From: JBMYZL01 sp049610385
Lineage (GTDB): Bacteria > Bacteroidota > Bacteroidia > Flavobacteriales_D > Sanyastnellaceae
DNA: 64,000 nucleotides
Direction of reading: 5' to 3'
Assembly (NCBI GenBank): GCA_049610385.1
Contig: JBMYZL010000005.1
Location: forward strand, 62,001 to 126,000
Of this stretch, positions 43,645-52,633 are shown in pieces; position 1 is the first letter of the stretch, and each line of letters begins with the position of its first letter. A program made the position numbers and the translations under genes. The notes beneath the pieces were generated by a model. The model did not search any database, had not been told where the DNA came from, and saw only the letters and a program-made list of their open reading frames with translations.

Positions 43645-44628
43645 TCAATAGGGTGGATGAACGGGTTTGTTGTCCAGCAATTCGTCGACTTGATTCATCA
43701 CTTCAGGCGTCAGCAGGTCTGCGAAAGATGGAGATTTCAAAGTTTCTTCCAGCTGTTTCTCTTGGGAGGCACCCAAGATGACAGTGCTGACATGCTGGTT
43801 CTTGAGACACCAAGCCACCGCGAACTGGGCTGGCGTCATCCCCAAATCCTTGGCCAGGGTACAAACAGCCTTCACTTTGTCCAACTTTTCGGGCGTTAGC
43901 AAAAGATCGGCCAGCCAATCCAACTCCGACCTGTTCAAGCGGGCCGAGGCTTCGGGGCCCTCGAGATATTTGCCTGTCAAAATTCCAGAAGCAAGCGGAC
44001 TCCAAATCGTGGTGCCCAACCCCACAGTCCGGTAAACATCGCTGTATTCAACTTCCACTTTTCGGCGAACCAACATGTTGTATTGGGGTTGCTCGACGAC
44101 CGGGCCAATCAGGTGATGGCGCTCTGCAATTCGATGGGCATCCATGATTTCGGCGGCACTCCATTCGCTTGTGCCCCAGTAGAGGACTTTGCCTTGCATA
44201 ATCAATTGGTGCATGGTCCAAACCGTTTCTTCCATTGGGGTCTGCTTGTCAGGACGGTGGCACATGAAAATGTCGAGGTAGTCCACTTGCAAACGGCGCA
44301 GAGCCGCTTCGCAAGCTTCGATGACGTGTTTGCGATGTAACCCTTTCTGAGTGGGCAAATGGCCACCAGCCCCAAAATACACTTTGGATGAAACCATCCA
44401 CTCATCTCTGGGCCAGTTCCGCTTTTTGAGCAAGGCCCCCATGACTTCTTCGGATTGGCCATCGGCATAGGTTTCGGCATTGTCGAAAAAATTCACACCT
44501 GCTTCAAAGGCCAAATCCATGAGTCGACCGGCGGTGTTGTTTTCGATTTGGTTTCCAAAAGTGATCCAACTACCGAGAGACAGCTCACTTAACTGCAAAC
44601 CTGTGGACCCCATGCGTCTGTATTCCAT
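43645..44628 (-). CDS. Aldo/keto reductase (Kv-beta/YghZ-like)
   Basis: This 327-residue TIM-barrel NADPH oxidoreductase shows the tetrad as Asp and Tyr in FFDNAETYADG, Lys in VSSKVYFG and His in FMCHRPD. The SEWSAAEI and WSPLASGILTGKY segments and C-terminal SQEKQLEET are typical of the potassium-channel beta-subunit/YghZ branch. Its physiological substrate is unknown. The start lies only 24 bp from the divergent ppc ATG, and an exact TAACTTTG box ends 4 bases before its ATG. Confidence 0.93.
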   Translation of the reverse strand: MEYRRMGSTGLQLSELSLGSWITFGNQIENNTAGRLMDLAFEAGVNFFDNAETYADGQSEEVMGALLKKRNWPRDEWMVSSKVYFGAGGHLPTQKGLHRKHVIEACEAALRRLQVDYLDIFMCHRPDKQTPMEETVWTMHQLIMQGKVLYWGTSEWSAAEIMDAHRIAERHHLIGPVVEQPQYNMLVRRKVEVEYSDVYRTVGLGTTIWSPLASGILTGKYLEGPEASARLNRSELDWLADLLLTPEKLDKVKAVCTLAKDLGMTPAQFAVAWCLKNQHVSTVILGASQEKQLEETLKSPSFADLLTPEVMNQVDELLDNKPVHPPY

Positions 44629-44632
44629 TCGG

Positions 44633-44640
44633 CAAAGTTA
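44633..44640 (-). promoter_or_regulatory. -7 box (TAACTTTG) of the aldo/keto reductase operon
   Basis: An exact TAnnTTTG match four bases before the ATG at 44628. It shares two base pairs (TA/TA) with the oppositely facing ppc box. Confidence 0.65.
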
Positions 44641-44646
44641 CCTTCG
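44639..44646 (+). promoter_or_regulatory. -7-like box (TACCTTCG) of ppc
   Basis: TACCTTCG ends six bases before the ppc ATG at 44653. Any upstream -33 element for this promoter must lie inside the aldo/keto reductase coding sequence. Confidence 0.6.
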
Positions 44647-44652
44647 CAGGTT

Positions 44653-47235
44653 ATGCAGTCAACCCGAGACAAAAAGGAGTACAATCAGGTGGTGAGCCAT
44701 CCGTTTCAAGTGTTCAACGGGATCTTTTTGACCCTTCCTTTGGATGGTATTCGTCAAACGGGATTGCGCGTTCCCTTGTTGCAAGAGGCCTGTGAATGGG
44801 GATTGAATCATGCACAGACGCCTTCGGATATACTGGCCGACTTTTTTCAAAAAGAAGGATTGGTGGAGACATCCGACCAAACTGAATTGCTTTTCCGAAT
44901 CATCCAATATGTAGAACGCCAAGTGGTCCTCGTGGATGCATTGGAGGATGCACGCTATGCGCAGTTGAACGACATGGGCGGAACCGAGTCATTGATTTCC
45001 TTGATGCAACGCGTTCGCAGGCATGAGCTGGAGGATGAATTTCGCGAGCGTTTGAAATCCTATGCGGTGCGGGTGGTATTGACGGCACATCCAACCCAAT
45101 TTTATCCAGGAAATGCGCTGGCGATTATCACCGATTTGGCGCAGGCTATGGAAGCGAATGATTTGGGTGGAATACGGAAATTGTTACATCAGTTGGGATT
45201 GACGCCTTTTTTTCAATCTGAACCACCGACTCCATACGAGGAAGCTGTGCGCCAAACTTGGTACTTGGAAAATGTGTTCTTCTATGCGGCGCCAGACTTG
45301 TTTAGCAAATTTGCTCAGGCCTTGGATGACCCCTCAGGAAGCAGTCTGCCAGATGAATTGGTGGGCATTGGTTTCTGGCCCGGCGGAGATCGGGATGGAA
45401 ATCCATTTGTCACGGCAGAAACCACTTTGGAGGTCGCGCGCCGCCTTCGTTTGACGCTGCTGCGGGCCTATCGACGTGAAATCCGTCAGTTGCGCCGTCG
45501 CATCACCTTTCGGCATGCTTCTCCATTGTTGGACGGCCTTCAGCAGCGGGTTGAACGGGCCATGCAGGGAAAAAGCAACGCCTTGACCGCGCGAGAAATG
45601 CTTGAAACGCTGGGGAATGTTGCAGAGATTGTGGATTCAGATTACAATGGGCTGTATGAAGATCGAATCCGCGCATTGATTTTCAAGGTTCGCTTGTTTG
45701 GGATGCATTTCGCGTCCATTGACATTCGGCAAGACAGCCGGGTGGTGCAAGCGGCTTTGGACAGTGCACTGGATTTGCTGCACCCAGGAGGGCATGCGGC
45801 CTTACGTGCCTTGCCCAAAGCGGATCAAATTGGTGTTCTGTTCGCTTACACGTTGCCAGCGGATTCTTTAGGCTGGCACCACCAAATGCCCGAGGAGCGT
45901 CACCGCGATGTGATTGAATCCCTGCAGGCCATTCGACAAATTCAAGACGAGAATGGTCCTTTGGGATGTCATCGGTTTATCCTGAGCAATTGCAGTGGAA
46001 CTTTGGATATTGCTGCCTTGTGGGCACTCGCCCGCATGAGTGGTTGGTCCGATGAGTTGGATTTGGATTTGGTGCCTTTGTTTGAGACCATTGACGATTT
46101 ATCTGGCGCCAAAGCACAGATGGAGGCCTTGTATGACTTGCCAGTTTATCGTGCCCATTTGGCACGTCGACAACATCGTCAAACAGTGATGCTCGGTTTT
46201 TCGGATGGCACCAAGGATGGCGGATACTTGAGGGCCAACTTGAGTATCTACGAGGCGAAACAGGACTTAACAGCTGCCTCTCAGGCCGCAGGAGTGACCG
46301 TTTTGTTTTTTGATGGTCGTGGAGGTCCCCCGGCGCGTGGAGGAGGCAATACGCACCGATTTTATGCATCGCTGGGTCAAGACATTGAAAACACCGAAAT
46401 CCAAACGACGATTCAAGGACAAACGATATCGAGCAATTTCGGAATCCCGCGTTCTGCTGGCTTCAACCTGGAACTGCTCCTAACGGCGGGGCTTCGTAAC
46501 CGCCTTTTTGATGACCCGGGAACGCGCTTGACTTCGGTGCAGAAAACCCTGATGGACGGTTTGGCGACGATCAGTTATGAGAAATACGCTGAGCTGAAAG
46601 CGCACCCTTCATTTTTGACTTACTTGGCGACATTTGGAACCTTAAAGTATTACGGGGAGACGAACATTGCCAGCCGGCCAACCAGTCGAAAACCCGATGG
46701 CCCCTTGAATTTCAGCGACCTTCGTGCCATTCCTTTTGTGGGTTCTTGGTCTCAACTGAAGCAAAATGTGCCTGGGTATTATGGATTGGGCACGGCTCTG
46801 CAAGCTCTCGATGCCGAAGGCCGCCTGGATGAAGTCGCAGATTTGTATCAAAACAGTGCGTTTTTCCGAGCCTTGGTGGAAAACAGCATGCAGAGCATGA
46901 TGAAGTGTGATTTCAGGTTGACATCTCATCTGGCGAAGGACGAGCGATTTGGATCTTTGTGGACCGATATTTTTGAAGAGTTCGAGCGAACGAAATCATA
47001 TGTGCTTAAAATCACAGGGCAATCTCAATTGATGGAGAATCATCCTCATATCCGAGAATCCATTGCCTTGCGCGACGGCTTAATCAAACCTTTGCTGGTC
47101 ATTCAACACTTTGCTCTCGCCGAGTTGGACCGGATGGCGGGTGGTGAGGTGGGACCATGGGATCAGGACATCCTCAAGCGCCTCGTGATTCGAAGCATGT
47201 ATGGCATCGTGAACGCAAGTCGGAACGCAGTTTGA
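44653..47235 (+). CDS. ppc: Phosphoenolpyruvate carboxylase
   Basis: This 860-residue enzyme carboxylates PEP to oxaloacetate to refill the TCA cycle. The catalytic His146 lies in VVLTAHPTQ (many families have TAHPTE); GFSDGTKDGGY and the mobile loop FFDGRGGPPARGGGNTH are complete, and the SRPTSRK motif is present. The C-terminus reads GIVNASRNAV instead of the GMQNTG-type end that closes the active site in well-studied enzymes. All core residues are intact, so I expect activity. It is divergent from the aldo/keto reductase. Confidence 0.95.
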   Translation: MQSTRDKKEYNQVVSHPFQVFNGIFLTLPLDGIRQTGLRVPLLQEACEWGLNHAQTPSDILADFFQKEGLVETSDQTELLFRIIQYVERQVVLVDALEDARYAQLNDMGGTESLISLMQRVRRHELEDEFRERLKSYAVRVVLTAHPTQFYPGNALAIITDLAQAMEANDLGGIRKLLHQLGLTPFFQSEPPTPYEEAVRQTWYLENVFFYAAPDLFSKFAQALDDPSGSSLPDELVGIGFWPGGDRDGNPFVTAETTLEVARRLRLTLLRAYRREIRQLRRRITFRHASPLLDGLQQRVERAMQGKSNALTAREMLETLGNVAEIVDSDYNGLYEDRIRALIFKVRLFGMHFASIDIRQDSRVVQAALDSALDLLHPGGHAALRALPKADQIGVLFAYTLPADSLGWHHQMPEERHRDVIESLQAIRQIQDENGPLGCHRFILSNCSGTLDIAALWALARMSGWSDELDLDLVPLFETIDDLSGAKAQMEALYDLPVYRAHLARRQHRQTVMLGFSDGTKDGGYLRANLSIYEAKQDLTAASQAAGVTVLFFDGRGGPPARGGGNTHRFYASLGQDIENTEIQTTIQGQTISSNFGIPRSAGFNLELLLTAGLRNRLFDDPGTRLTSVQKTLMDGLATISYEKYAELKAHPSFLTYLATFGTLKYYGETNIASRPTSRKPDGPLNFSDLRAIPFVGSWSQLKQNVPGYYGLGTALQALDAEGRLDEVADLYQNSAFFRALVENSMQSMMKCDFRLTSHLAKDERFGSLWTDIFEEFERTKSYVLKITGQSQLMENHPHIRESIALRDGLIKPLLVIQHFALAELDRMAGGEVGPWDQDILKRLVIRSMYGIVNASRNAV

Positions 47236-47276
47236 CATCGCCTTTCAAAAGGGTGTATTGACAAACAAGACATCCA

Positions 47277-47314
47277 CAAAAAAGCAGGGGTTGGCCCTGT
47301 TGAGCCAACCCCTG
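47277..47314 (-). terminator. Rho-independent terminator of the S46 peptidase gene
   Basis: A perfect 11-bp stem (47285-47295 with 47304-47314, 8-base loop) is followed on the minus strand by CTTTTTTG. It also lies after the ppc stop but has no T-run in the plus direction. Confidence 0.85.
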
Positions 47315-47347
47315 GTTCATGGGCACGTTTTTGCCTGTCGAATGGCC

Positions 47348-49675
47348 TCAGTTCTTTTGGTTTTTCAGTCGCTCCCGAATGGCTTTGCGCTCCTCGCTTG
47401 ATAGCGATTTGATTTCTTCTTTGGTCATGCCTGTGATTTCTTCAATGCGACTTGGAGCTTCAGGGTCTTTCCCATTGTCAGGTGATTTTTCATCCCGTAC
47501 CCTGGAACTACCCTTCACATGGCGTTTCCCTTTCACGAAATCCATTTCATCGATGAGGTTGTTTGCGCCCGCGTATTTGTCCAAAATCCACATGATGTAA
47601 CGCACATCTACCGAAATCGTTCGTTGCAATTTGCTTTCGAATGCGATGTCACCGCTCATGGCTTCCCAGTTTCCATCGAAAGCCAGGCCAATTAAATCGC
47701 CATTGCTATCCATGACGGGACTGCCTGAGTTTCCACCTGTGATGTCTGTTCCATGGATGAAACAAACATGGAGTTCTTTGGATTTACTGTCCGCCCATTG
47801 TCCGAAATCACGTTCTCGAATCAACTCGTCCAACTGATCTGGGACAATGAATTCGGGATTGGAATTGTCTTTTTTCTCCAAGATGCCATTGGCGGTTGTG
47901 TAGTAATTGTAAGAAACGGCATCCGCCGCGTCGTACGGTCCCACCTTGCCATAGGTCATGCGCATGGTCGAATTGGCGTCTGGGTAATACAACTTGGTCG
48001 GATTCATTTCCCGAAGTCCGGCTACAAAAAGGCGATAGCCTTGGTCGTACTTGGCTTGAACGGGATCTGCCATGCTGCTCAGGTAGGTTTCGAGCAAGCT
48101 CAAACCAGCAGTCATGGCCAAATCTTTGTCCATCACTTTCTGACCGGGGTTGTTGATGAATTCCAAACATCGCTCCCGATCGACCAGTACACTTTTCGCA
48201 TACATCTTGTCCGCGTATGCAGCGAAAGAGCCTTTGTATTTGGAGTCAACGGTGTTGAACAGGCTTGGCCAATATTCAGGAGCGATATCGGCTTTGTACT
48301 TGCCCAACATGTTGACAAACAAATCCCGGTCGGTGTCTTGATCGTATTCGTCAAAGAATTTTTCTGCCATATCAATCAAAGTCTCGCGAAGTTCTGCGAC
48401 TTCCTCGGCATTTTCACCTAACAGTCCAGGAGCCATTCGCGCAAATCTGATGGCGAAGAGGGCAATGTCTGAACCCAACAATCCAGCTTCACGGGCATAC
48501 ACATCGGACAAAACTCTGTGGTTGGTCTCGTCATAGTATGACTCAATGAGATTCAAGGCCTCACCGTACTTGGCGATTCGCTCTTCTGAATGATTTACCC
48601 ATTTGGTGAACTCCATTTCGATGGCCTCTTTTTTGGACTCGACGTCCAGTCGCTTCAAACCTTTGGATTGGCCGATGTAGTATTTCCAGTAGTTCGCTGT
48701 TTGTGCGTACTTGGCGGCATACTGAATGCGAACCCCTTTGTCAGCGTCCATGTGGGACTTCATGGTTTTCAGTTTCAAATCACGAACGTCCACAACTGCA
48801 GGGTTGTACAAATCCAATGCTTGTCGGATGCCCCAACTGCTGAGGAAGCGGTCGGTGGAACCCGGATAACCCATGACCATAGTGAAATCGCCGGGTTGAA
48901 CACCGTCCAATGAAATGTTCAAATGGCGAGCAGGGGTGTAGGGGACATTGTTCTCTGCGAATTCGGCCGGGTTGTTGTCGGCATCTGCATAAATGCGCAA
49001 CATGCTGAAATCCCCTGTATGTCGCGGCCACATCCAATTGTCCGTGTCTCCACCATATTTGCCCACACTTTCAGGGGGTGCGGCCACCAGGCGAACATCC
49101 ATGTACGTCTGGTATTCGAACATGTAGTATTCGTTTCCATAGTAGAATGACTTCAACTCCAGTTCTTTGTCACCATCCGGATTCATTTCCTCCATCAAGG
49201 CCTTTCTGGCTTCACCGATGGCAGCGGAGCGTTCGTCTTCGGACATGCCCTCCGTGACGTCAGCGAGTATGCGGTCTGTGACGTCATCGATGCGACGCAA
49301 GAACGAAATCTCGAAATCTTCAATGTGCATCTCCTGATCCAGAGCCAAAGCAAAAAAGCCATCTGTGAGGTAATCATGCTCCGGCGCACTGAAGCCTTGA
49401 ATGGCGTCATATGCACAATGGTGGTTGGTCAGTACCAAACCTTGACCCGAAATCACCTCTCCCGTGCACATCCCACCATTCAGCCTCACAATTGCATCTT
49501 TCAGCGAGGCTTCATTGATGTTGTAAATTTCATCAGGGGTCAGGTTGAGCCCCATTTTGTTCAAATCTGCATTGTAAATGCGCTGCAGCATGTGCACCAC
49601 CCACATTCCTTCATCGGGGCGGGCTGAGTTGATCATCATGAAGGCCATGACCAACATAGCGAGTAGCTTTTTCAT
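47348..49675 (-). CDS. dpp7: S46 dipeptidyl peptidase, DPP7 type
   Basis: This 775-residue periplasmic serine exopeptidase releases dipeptides from the N-termini of peptides for uptake. It has a signal peptide before the conserved mature start DEGMW, the His of TNHHC (residues 85-86) and Ser650 in GGNSGSP. Eighteen residues after the Ser the S1-site residue is Gly668 (FDGN), as in DPP7, which prefers hydrophobic P1; DPP11 has Arg there and takes Asp/Glu. A charged C-terminal tail of about 60 residues is extra. S46 enzymes are characteristic of Bacteroidota protein and peptide users. Confidence 0.94.
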   Translation of the reverse strand: MKKLLAMLVMAFMMINSARPDEGMWVVHMLQRIYNADLNKMGLNLTPDEIYNINEASLKDAIVRLNGGMCTGEVISGQGLVLTNHHCAYDAIQGFSAPEHDYLTDGFFALALDQEMHIEDFEISFLRRIDDVTDRILADVTEGMSEDERSAAIGEARKALMEEMNPDGDKELELKSFYYGNEYYMFEYQTYMDVRLVAAPPESVGKYGGDTDNWMWPRHTGDFSMLRIYADADNNPAEFAENNVPYTPARHLNISLDGVQPGDFTMVMGYPGSTDRFLSSWGIRQALDLYNPAVVDVRDLKLKTMKSHMDADKGVRIQYAAKYAQTANYWKYYIGQSKGLKRLDVESKKEAIEMEFTKWVNHSEERIAKYGEALNLIESYYDETNHRVLSDVYAREAGLLGSDIALFAIRFARMAPGLLGENAEEVAELRETLIDMAEKFFDEYDQDTDRDLFVNMLGKYKADIAPEYWPSLFNTVDSKYKGSFAAYADKMYAKSVLVDRERCLEFINNPGQKVMDKDLAMTAGLSLLETYLSSMADPVQAKYDQGYRLFVAGLREMNPTKLYYPDANSTMRMTYGKVGPYDAADAVSYNYYTTANGILEKKDNSNPEFIVPDQLDELIRERDFGQWADSKSKELHVCFIHGTDITGGNSGSPVMDSNGDLIGLAFDGNWEAMSGDIAFESKLQRTISVDVRYIMWILDKYAGANNLIDEMDFVKGKRHVKGSSRVRDEKSPDNGKDPEAPSRIEEITGMTKEEIKSLSSEERKAIRERLKNQKN

Positions 49676-49704
49676 TTTCTCAGGTAAAACAGTTTAAATT
49701 GTTG

Positions 49705-50190
49705 TTATTCATTCATTTGAGGCTCCCATTCTCCATCGAGTATGAACAGCTCTATGGCCTCGTAAAGGGATTCCAAACCGGGACCCTCGTAGCGGTCAAT
49801 GACTTCTACATCTCGAATTCGGGTTCGAATCGAAGGCAAGTCCATGATCATGGGATTATCGTAAGTCCCTCCGAGATTTTCAAAATCAAGTCGATCGCTT
49901 TTCTTCAGGATGGAACCCAAGTTTTGGACCTGACCATTCGATGCAACCATTTGGTAATCACCAACAGGTAATCTGGCCCCACGATCCTCGGGGAAAACTT
50001 TTTGCAACGACAAAGTGGCGGAGCCATCATCAAATACGCGCAACAAAAAAATGGGACAAGGGCCGAAACATGCACCGCGCTGGTGTTCAAGTATCAGTTG
50101 CGGTATCGTGTCAGATGATACAGGCGGAACAGTTCTACAACCCCAAAACCCAATGGCTCCGATGAAAATGAAAATCAATCCACGCATCAC
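49705..50190 (-). CDS. DUF6438 lipoprotein
   Basis: This 161-residue protein has a short lipoprotein signal (IFIGAIGFWGC lipobox, Cys at about 18) and a DUF6438 core with the ACFGPCP cysteine motif followed by FLLRVFDDGSATL. The two core cysteines might form a disulfide. Its function is unknown. It overlaps yidC by 4 bp and is followed by the S46 gene after 29 bp. Confidence 0.78.
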   Translation of the reverse strand: MMRGLIFIFIGAIGFWGCRTVPPVSSDTIPQLILEHQRGACFGPCPIFLLRVFDDGSATLSLQKVFPEDRGARLPVGDYQMVASNGQVQNLGSILKKSDRLDFENLGGTYDNPMIMDLPSIRTRIRDVEVIDRYEGPGLESLYEAIELFILDGEWEPQMNE

Positions 50191-52070
50191 GAGCGCTTGT
50201 TTCGTTTGTTCTTGATCTCTTTCGTCCGCTTTTGTTGTTCCTGCTGCATTTGTTCCAATCGTTGCTGAAAGGAAGATTTTTTCTTGGGCTGTGCCTTGTT
50301 GGCCTCAATTTGTTCCCGAATCTTGTCTTCGTCGATGAACCACTGTTTGATGGCATACATCTGCCCAATGCTGATCACATTTGCAGCCAAATAGTAGAAA
50401 CTCAGCCCCGCAGCAAATCGGTTGAAAAAGAACAACATCATGAAAGGGAAAATTTGCTGAATCGCTTGCATATTGGGCATGCCGGGTTGCTGCGGTTGAG
50501 GGGGTTGGTTGGCCATGGTCAACCGCATGTAGAAAAACGTGGATGCCGCCATCAAAATGGTGAATCCACTGACATGTGCCCCATAGAATGGAATGGAGAA
50601 GGGCAAATCCAAAATGCTGTCATATGCCCCAAGATCATCCGCCCACAGAAATGACCTTCCGCGCAAATCGATGTTTGCTGGAAAGAATCTGAACATGGCG
50701 TAAAGAATGGGCATTTGCAACAATGCAGGTAGACATCCTGCGAGCGGACTCACTCCGGTATCGCGGTACAATGCCATGGTCGCTTGTTGACGTGCCATGG
50801 CGTCGTCTTTGTGCTTGTTGTTGATTTCATCAAGTTCCGGACGCAATACACGCATTTTGGCAGAACTCATGAAGTTTTTCCAAGTGATGGGGGAGAGGGC
50901 CATCTTGATGATCACGGTAATGATCAAAATGATTAAACCTACATTGGTCAGGTTGCCATCCAAGAAATTGTAGAGTGGCAGGATCATGTTCCGATTGACC
51001 CATCCGAAAATCCACCAACCATAGTCAATGATTCGGCCCACCTCTTCGAGACCCGTGGTTTCGAGAATGGGCAAATCGTTGGGGCCGAAAAACCAGCGCA
51101 AAGTGAACCCGGATGCCGCTCCCATGGATTTCAGTGCCAAGGGCAGTTGCGCTTGATACCGCATGGTTGCAGTGGAATCCTCTTCCATCGGAGCGCTGGC
51201 CAACAAGGCTCCCTTTTCAAATCCGCCATCAGCTGTAACCAGAGCCGAGAAGAAATTTTGCTTGAAGGCCATCCAGTCCAAGCGTTCTTCGAGTTCTTCG
51301 TCGTCCTCTGCACCATCCCGGAGATAGTCACGACCCATGCCTTCTTCACGGTAATAGATGGCGCTGTGCTGACGCTCCCATTCGATTCCTTTTTCATTGG
51401 CCTCTCCGATGGCATCCCACAGAAAAAAAGCTTGGGGTTCCACTTCTCCAGCCAGGTTCAAGACGGCAAAATCACTTTTCAATCGATAGTCGTCCAACGT
51501 GTATGTCCAACTCAACTGCTTGCCTTGACCCGCATCAGCGACCAGGGTCAGCATGGTATCTGTGGATTGGCGAGCCGAGAAGTGCAAATCGGACAAACGC
51601 ACGTCGCCGACACCCTTCACCTTCAGAACGAAGTCCATTTCGCTCGCATCAGAGCGCCACAGGGAGACGGGTTCATCATCGTGAAAACGGGTGAAGCCGT
51701 CCATGAGTGTAGCAGAATGCAACATGCCACCCCGACTGTGAATGACCAATTTGAGCACGTCGGATTGCAAAACATATTCTTGGTCTTGTCCACCGATGGC
51801 GCTGGCGAGCGATCCATATCTTCCTTCCAAGGCCCGAATGATCTCCTCGTTTTCTCCATTGGAATCAGAGATTTGTAAGGCTGCAGTGGCCTCTTCTTTC
51901 AGCAGGGCAGCTTCGTTTTCTGCTTGAACGATGCTGTCTTGTGCAGCTTGTGCTTTCAAGGCTTGCTCCTGCATGGCCGCTCGTTCTTCTGCAGAAGGTG
52001 TGGCCCAGAGAATGTATCCGATGTAGAGGACGACCATCAGGCCGATTCCGATGAGGTTGTTCCGATCCAT
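50187..52070 (-). CDS. yidC: Membrane protein insertase YidC
   Basis: This protein has 627 residues from ATG 52070, decided by the MDRNNLIGIGLMVVLYIGYILW first helix and a TACCTTCG box 11 bases upstream; the longer frame overlaps the phosphatase gene. After the first helix comes a periplasmic beta-sandwich domain (about 60-340), then the five-helix core with a Lys/Arg-rich cytoplasmic hairpin (MRVLRPELDEINNKHKDDAM), the SPLAGCLPALLQMPI segment and the FFFNRFAAGLSFYYL helix, and a basic C-terminal tail. It inserts proteins with or without SecYEG. Confidence 0.96.
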   Translation of the reverse strand: MDRNNLIGIGLMVVLYIGYILWATPSAEERAAMQEQALKAQAAQDSIVQAENEAALLKEEATAALQISDSNGENEEIIRALEGRYGSLASAIGGQDQEYVLQSDVLKLVIHSRGGMLHSATLMDGFTRFHDDEPVSLWRSDASEMDFVLKVKGVGDVRLSDLHFSARQSTDTMLTLVADAGQGKQLSWTYTLDDYRLKSDFAVLNLAGEVEPQAFFLWDAIGEANEKGIEWERQHSAIYYREEGMGRDYLRDGAEDDEELEERLDWMAFKQNFFSALVTADGGFEKGALLASAPMEEDSTATMRYQAQLPLALKSMGAASGFTLRWFFGPNDLPILETTGLEEVGRIIDYGWWIFGWVNRNMILPLYNFLDGNLTNVGLIILIITVIIKMALSPITWKNFMSSAKMRVLRPELDEINNKHKDDAMARQQATMALYRDTGVSPLAGCLPALLQMPILYAMFRFFPANIDLRGRSFLWADDLGAYDSILDLPFSIPFYGAHVSGFTILMAASTFFYMRLTMANQPPQPQQPGMPNMQAIQQIFPFMMLFFFNRFAAGLSFYYLAANVISIGQMYAIKQWFIDEDKIREQIEANKAQPKKKSSFQQRLEQMQQEQQKRTKEIKNKRNKRS

Positions 52071-52081
52071 AGTTGCGGTTG

Positions 52082-52089
52082 CGAAGGTA
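52082..52089 (-). promoter_or_regulatory. -7-like box (TACCTTCG) of yidC
   Basis: The box is 11 bases before the yidC ATG, giving a predicted leader of about 5 nt. Confidence 0.5.
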
Positions 52090-52114
52090 AGGTTTCCAAA
52101 TCTTGCGGAGGGCT

Positions 52115-52633
52115 TCACCAATGATGGACCCCTTGAGCCAGCCAAATCCCCCTTTCCTTCATGACTTTTTCGAGGACATCGCGCACACAGCCTTGCCCCC
52201 CGCCCACGGGGCTGATGTATTGGCAAGCAGACAGCACTTCCGGAACAGCATCCGCCGGACACATGGATAGACCGCAGGATTTCAACACAGGCAAGTCAGG
52301 CATGTCATCCCCCATGTAAGCCAATTCTGAAATGTCAATTTTCCATTCCTCCTGGCACAAGCTATTCACCACCTTTAATTTGTCCCGGCACCCGAGATGA
52401 ACATCCTGAACCCCCAAGGCGTTCAATCGTTTTCGGACGCTGTCCTCCTTGCCTCCAGTGATGAGGCTGATGGGCACCCCCTGGCGTGCTGCCCATTGAA
52501 GGGCATAACCATCTCGAACCGTGGATTGGCGGACTTGGCTGCCGTCAGGCATCAAGAGGATGGTGCCATTGGTGAAAACACCATCGTAGTCGAATGCAAT
52601 TCTTTTGATGGAGCTGAAATCAGGACTTTTCAT
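52115..52633 (-). CDS. HAD-family phosphatase, KDO-8-phosphate phosphatase (KdsC) type
   Basis: This protein has 172 residues from ATG 52633. HAD motif I is AFDYDGVFT, followed by STVRDGYAL as in KdsC, motif II ITGGK, and motif IV MGDDMPDLPVLKSCG. The length and lack of a cap domain fit the C0 tetrameric KdsC group, which dephosphorylates KDO-8-phosphate for lipopolysaccharide. It overlaps the DUF2520 gene by 14 bp, a pairing often seen in Bacteroidota. No other KDO genes are present. Confidence 0.85.
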   Translation of the reverse strand: MKSPDFSSIKRIAFDYDGVFTNGTILLMPDGSQVRQSTVRDGYALQWAARQGVPISLITGGKEDSVRKRLNALGVQDVHLGCRDKLKVVNSLCQEEWKIDISELAYMGDDMPDLPVLKSCGLSMCPADAVPEVLSACQYISPVGGGQGCVRDVLEKVMKERGIWLAQGVHHW

